Source: UBA11889 sp002313255
Lineage (GTDB): Bacteria; Pseudomonadota; Gammaproteobacteria; Pseudomonadales; Azotimanducaceae
Length of the DNA: 34,404 nucleotides
Assembly: GCA_913045265.1 (NCBI GenBank)
Contig: CAJWQX010000037.1
Location: forward strand, 1 to 34,404
Direction of reading: 5' to 3'
Shown here: positions 32,069-34,404 of the stretch, one piece after another
Position numbering within the stretch: position 1 is the stretch's first letter
How the letters are laid out: the number at the start of each line of letters is the position of its first letter
The notes under the pieces: model-generated
Told to the model about the DNA's origin: nothing
The model's database searches: none
Seen by the model: the letters and a program-made list of their open reading frames with translations, nothing else
Program-made: the position numbers and the translations under genes

Positions 32069-33565
32069 TCATTCGATGGCAGCTGTCGCATCGACCGAAA
32101 CTTCATCCGGGAACAACTGATCAAGGGCAATCGAGCCACCATCTTCTTGCACCACTCGGCAATGCGCGCGTTGCAGTTCGCGGGGCTCCGTCACGCCACA
32201 CGAATGCGCGATGACGCCAACTTCCTTCCGAATGCCTTGGGCGTATTCGTATACTCGACTGGCTTTATCCGTCGGATCAAGTCCCCGCTGTAATGACAGG
32301 TTGTGTGTGGTTACCCCGGTGGGGCAGGTGTTTTTGTGACACTGAAGCGCCTGGATGCAACCAAGCGCAAACATAAATCCGCGAGCACAAACCACGAAAT
32401 CCGCTCCAACGCAGATGGCCCACGCGACTTCTGCTGGGGTAATTAATTTGCCACTGGCGATAACTTTGATCCGGTCTTTCAAGCCGTGCCGATCGAGTAG
32501 GTCAACGACGCCCGGAAGACTTTCCTTGATCGGCAAACCCATGTAATCGATCAAGCTCATGGGTGCGGCGCCCGTGCCACCGTCTGCGCTGTCGACGGTA
32601 ATGAAATCGGGCGCACTTTCGGCGCCTCGGATTTTGATTTCGTTACACAACGTCTCCAGCCAGTCGTAATTACCTACCACAGCCTTAAAACCAGTGGGCT
32701 TACCTGTGACCCGTCGAACGCGATCTATAAAGTCCAGGAGATCTGATACTGAATTGACCTCTCGATGCCGGTTCGGGCTAACGGAATCTTTCCCGGGAGT
32801 AATGAGCCGGATATTGGCGATTTCTTCGGTTACCTTTATAGCCGGCAAGATTCCGCCCTTTCCCGGTTTTGCGCCCTGCGACAACTTGATTTCGAACATT
32901 CGTACCTGTTCGTGTGCAGCTACCCCCGCAAGTCGCTCTTCCGACAAATTTCCCGAGGCATCTCTGACGCCATAATTGGCGGTACCAATCTGAAACACCA
33001 AGTCCGCGCCACCTTCCAAGTGTTGGGGCGCAAGCCCGCCTTCTCCCGTATTCATCCAAATGCCAGCCCGGCGAGCCCCATTCGAGAGCGCCAGAACGGC
33101 CGGTTTGGAGATCGCGCCGTAACTCATCCCGGAAATATGGAAGACCGACTGCGTCGTGTAGGGAGAATCTGCGAACGGCCCGAGGGTTATCTCGGTGGTA
33201 TCGACCGCGTCTTCCTTTAGGGTTGGAAAAGCACAATTGACGAAAATAACCGTGCCCACCGGGCGTAAATCGCGCGTCGAGCCAAAGGCAACAATGTTAT
33301 TCTCGCCTTTCGCGGCCCGATACACCCAGGAGCGTTCAGCCCGATTGAACGGCATCTCCTCGCGGTCGAGCGCAAAAAAATACTGTCGAAAAAACTCCCC
33401 AAGGTGTTCAAACCAATACCTGAAACGCCCGATCACTGGAAAATTGCGCCGAATCGCATGCTTCTTTTGTACGCGGTCCAAAACATAGACGACGGCGATG
33501 ACCAGGATCCCCACACCAACGAGGAAAACGAATGACTGCGCCAAGACGTTAATCAGGGTGAGCAC
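32069..33565 (-). CDS. Membrane-anchored FMN-binding glutamate synthase-domain protein
   Basis: 498 residues with one N-terminal transmembrane helix (about 11-30). The FMN TIM-barrel of the glutamate synthase large subunit follows: GEGG (174-177), KLSQGAKPGKGG (227-238), DSADGGTGAAP (325-335) and the 3Fe-4S cysteines C403, C409 and C414 (CIQALQCHKNTCPTGV). The glutaminase domain is absent, as in stand-alone GltS-domain proteins annotated 'FMN-binding glutamate synthase family'. Their biological reaction is not settled; ammonia-dependent glutamate synthesis or another FMN/Fe-S redox role are options. It starts at GTG 33565 with GGAGG close upstream. It lies 68 bases from the downstream end of the GPH transporter gene. 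Confidence 0.9.
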   Translation of the reverse strand: MLTLINVLAQSFVFLVGVGILVIAVVYVLDRVQKKHAIRRNFPVIGRFRYWFEHLGEFFRQYFFALDREEMPFNRAERSWVYRAAKGENNIVAFGSTRDLRPVGTVIFVNCAFPTLKEDAVDTTEITLGPFADSPYTTQSVFHISGMSYGAISKPAVLALSNGARRAGIWMNTGEGGLAPQHLEGGADLVFQIGTANYGVRDASGNLSEERLAGVAAHEQVRMFEIKLSQGAKPGKGGILPAIKVTEEIANIRLITPGKDSVSPNRHREVNSVSDLLDFIDRVRRVTGKPTGFKAVVGNYDWLETLCNEIKIRGAESAPDFITVDSADGGTGAAPMSLIDYMGLPIKESLPGVVDLLDRHGLKDRIKVIASGKLITPAEVAWAICVGADFVVCARGFMFALGCIQALQCHKNTCPTGVTTHNLSLQRGLDPTDKASRVYEYAQGIRKEVGVIAHSCGVTEPRELQRAHCRVVQEDGGSIALDQLFPDEVSVDATAAIE

Positions 33566-33633
33566 ATACCCTCCGAAAAGTCCGCCCCGCGATTACACCT
33601 ATTCCAACCATGACCCACGCGCATCAAACCGTC

Positions 33634-34404
33634 CTAGTCCATGCTAGAGACCCGATCCACGCCGGTGGCAAGATCCACGCCATGGCGCTTAGCCAGTTTA
33701 TCGAGGTTATCGCCATGGTCGTCCCGATCAATTCGATATTGTGATACGAAGTAAAGAGCGCCAACGTTTAATATGCAATAAAGCGGTAAGAACAAGATGG
33801 CAATGTTGACTCGTATGTCGTACGTGACTTGTTCAACACTCGTAATCGCATCGAGGCCCACCAACGAGACGATGATTCCGGCTCCAACGATACCGCCTGC
33901 AGAAATAGCCTTGCCAGCAAATCCCCTGGCTGCGAAAAACAGACCTTCCGATCGGCGTTCGGTGACCACTTCGCTATCTTCAACCACGTCCGCCATCATC
34001 GAATCGAGTAACACGCCCCCGATGATTCCACAAAAGACCTCGACGACAACGAAGATTGAATAGACGTAGAGGCTTAACCAGCTTCCAAGTTCCGGCCACG
34101 CGCCCGCAAGCACCAGGATGTATGGAATGGGATACAGCGCGATGTTCAGCAAAATCGCGTAGATTGCGGCCCTTTTCTTGCCAAAGCGGGCGCCAAAAAA
34201 CGGAGCTGCAAAGATGGCACACACCGGCGCGACGAGCACCCACAATCCCGTAACAGCAATTTGCGCCCCGCTGAAACCAAAGAAATACGTGGTGTTATAC
34301 AAATACAAAGCCATGCCCAAGCCAGCGGCAATGCCCACCGTCAGGCCATACAAGAACAACGCTTTGAAGTTTGGGTTCTTGAGCGATTCAAACATTTGCC
34401 CAAC
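33634..34404 (-). CDS. GPH-family (MelB-like) MFS symporter, C-terminal half
   Basis: The frame is open to the right edge of the window (three codons precede the first ATG at 34395), so the gene is cut. The 256 visible residues form about six membrane segments and correspond to TM7-12 of a glycoside-pentoside-hexuronide cation symporter. MFESLKNPNFKALFLYG is the usual start of the C-terminal half, and DSMMADVVEDSEVVTERRSEGLFFAARGFAGKAISAGG is the family's TM10-loop-TM11 signature (D..E..tG.R.eG). The hydrophilic tail is about 40 residues. It probably imports a sugar or sugar acid with sodium or protons; specificity cannot be told. The N-terminal half lies beyond the window. Confidence 0.9.
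   Translation of the reverse strand, partial: VGQMFESLKNPNFKALFLYGLTVGIAAGLGMALYLYNTTYFFGFSGAQIAVTGLWVLVAPVCAIFAAPFFGARFGKKRAAIYAILLNIALYPIPYILVLAGAWPELGSWLSLYVYSIFVVVEVFCGIIGGVLLDSMMADVVEDSEVVTERRSEGLFFAARGFAGKAISAGGIVGAGIIVSLVGLDAITSVEQVTYDIRVNIAILFLPLYCILNVGALYFVSQYRIDRDDHGDNLDKLAKRHGVDLATGVDRVSSMD

Noticed and set aside
1..34404. CRISPR arrays, insertion sequences, prophage or toxin-antitoxin modules
   Set aside because: I found no regularly spaced repeats, transposase or phage structural motifs, or paired small genes of known toxin families.

Overview
The window looks like a chromosomal segment of a gammaproteobacterium, probably free-living with a broad carbon-catabolic repertoire. The strongest evidence is the contiguous minus-strand block miaB - ybeZ (phoH-like) - ybeY - ybeX (corC) - lnt, a canonical gammaproteobacterial order, with a DUF1820 gene (a family I know mainly from gammaproteobacteria) divergent from miaB. 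A chromosomal tRNA-Gly(CCC) with encoded CCA is also present. I see no insertion sequence, integrase, phage gene, plasmid replication gene or CRISPR array. No genus can be named from the sequence alone.

Layout. (1) 1-2787, plus strand: the 3' end of a DUF1537-type four-carbon acid-sugar kinase, a PdxA2-like dehydrogenase and a ThDP-dependent enzyme, apparently an acid-sugar catabolic operon. (2) 2860-8109, minus strand: the miaB-ybeZYX-lnt housekeeping operon with overlapping genes. (3) 8214-10930: DUF1820, a ferredoxin/rubredoxin-reductase-type flavoprotein, a stand-alone cereblon-like CULT-domain protein and a VanY-type peptidase without a signal peptide. (4) 10964-14327: a CaiB/BaiF CoA-transferase, and divergent from it a three-gene unit of an atypical PTPS/QueD-family protein (Glu in place of the catalytic Cys), an SDR joined by an ATGA overlap, and a YhhQ/VUT-type queuosine-precursor transporter. 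(5) 14331-20205: a flavin-dependent LLM oxidoreductase, an N-acyl-D-amino-acid-deacylase-type amidohydrolase, a secreted zinc phospholipase C/P1-nuclease-like protein, a zinc alcohol dehydrogenase and an SDR. (6) 20236-23056: a periplasmic Deg-family protease joined by a GTGA overlap to an MFS transporter, then tRNA-Gly. (7) 23176-29094: an SDR converging on a five-gene minus-strand operon coxG-coxS-coxL-coxM-qor. CoxL has the AYRGAGR loop and the S-L-M order of form II molybdenum hydroxylases, not of true CO dehydrogenase. (8) 29163-34404: a divergent CaiB/BaiF CoA-transferase coupled to a LOG-family gene, an APH-fold kinase, a membrane-anchored FMN glutamate-synthase-domain protein, and the C-terminal half of a GPH/MFS symporter that runs off the right edge.

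How the genes may work together. Region 1 probably turns a tetronate-type acid sugar into central metabolites. Regions 4, 5, 7 and 8 resemble a peripheral catabolic collection: CoA-transferases, SDRs and MDRs, a flavin oxidoreductase and a molybdenum hydroxylase acting on unknown small organic substrates. The most unusual elements are the PTPS(Glu)-SDR-YhhQ operon and the bacterial CULT protein, whose aromatic cage matches the spacing of human cereblon. Many starts here are GTG or TTG. I moved several starts inward where a Shine-Dalgarno sequence and family length supported it.
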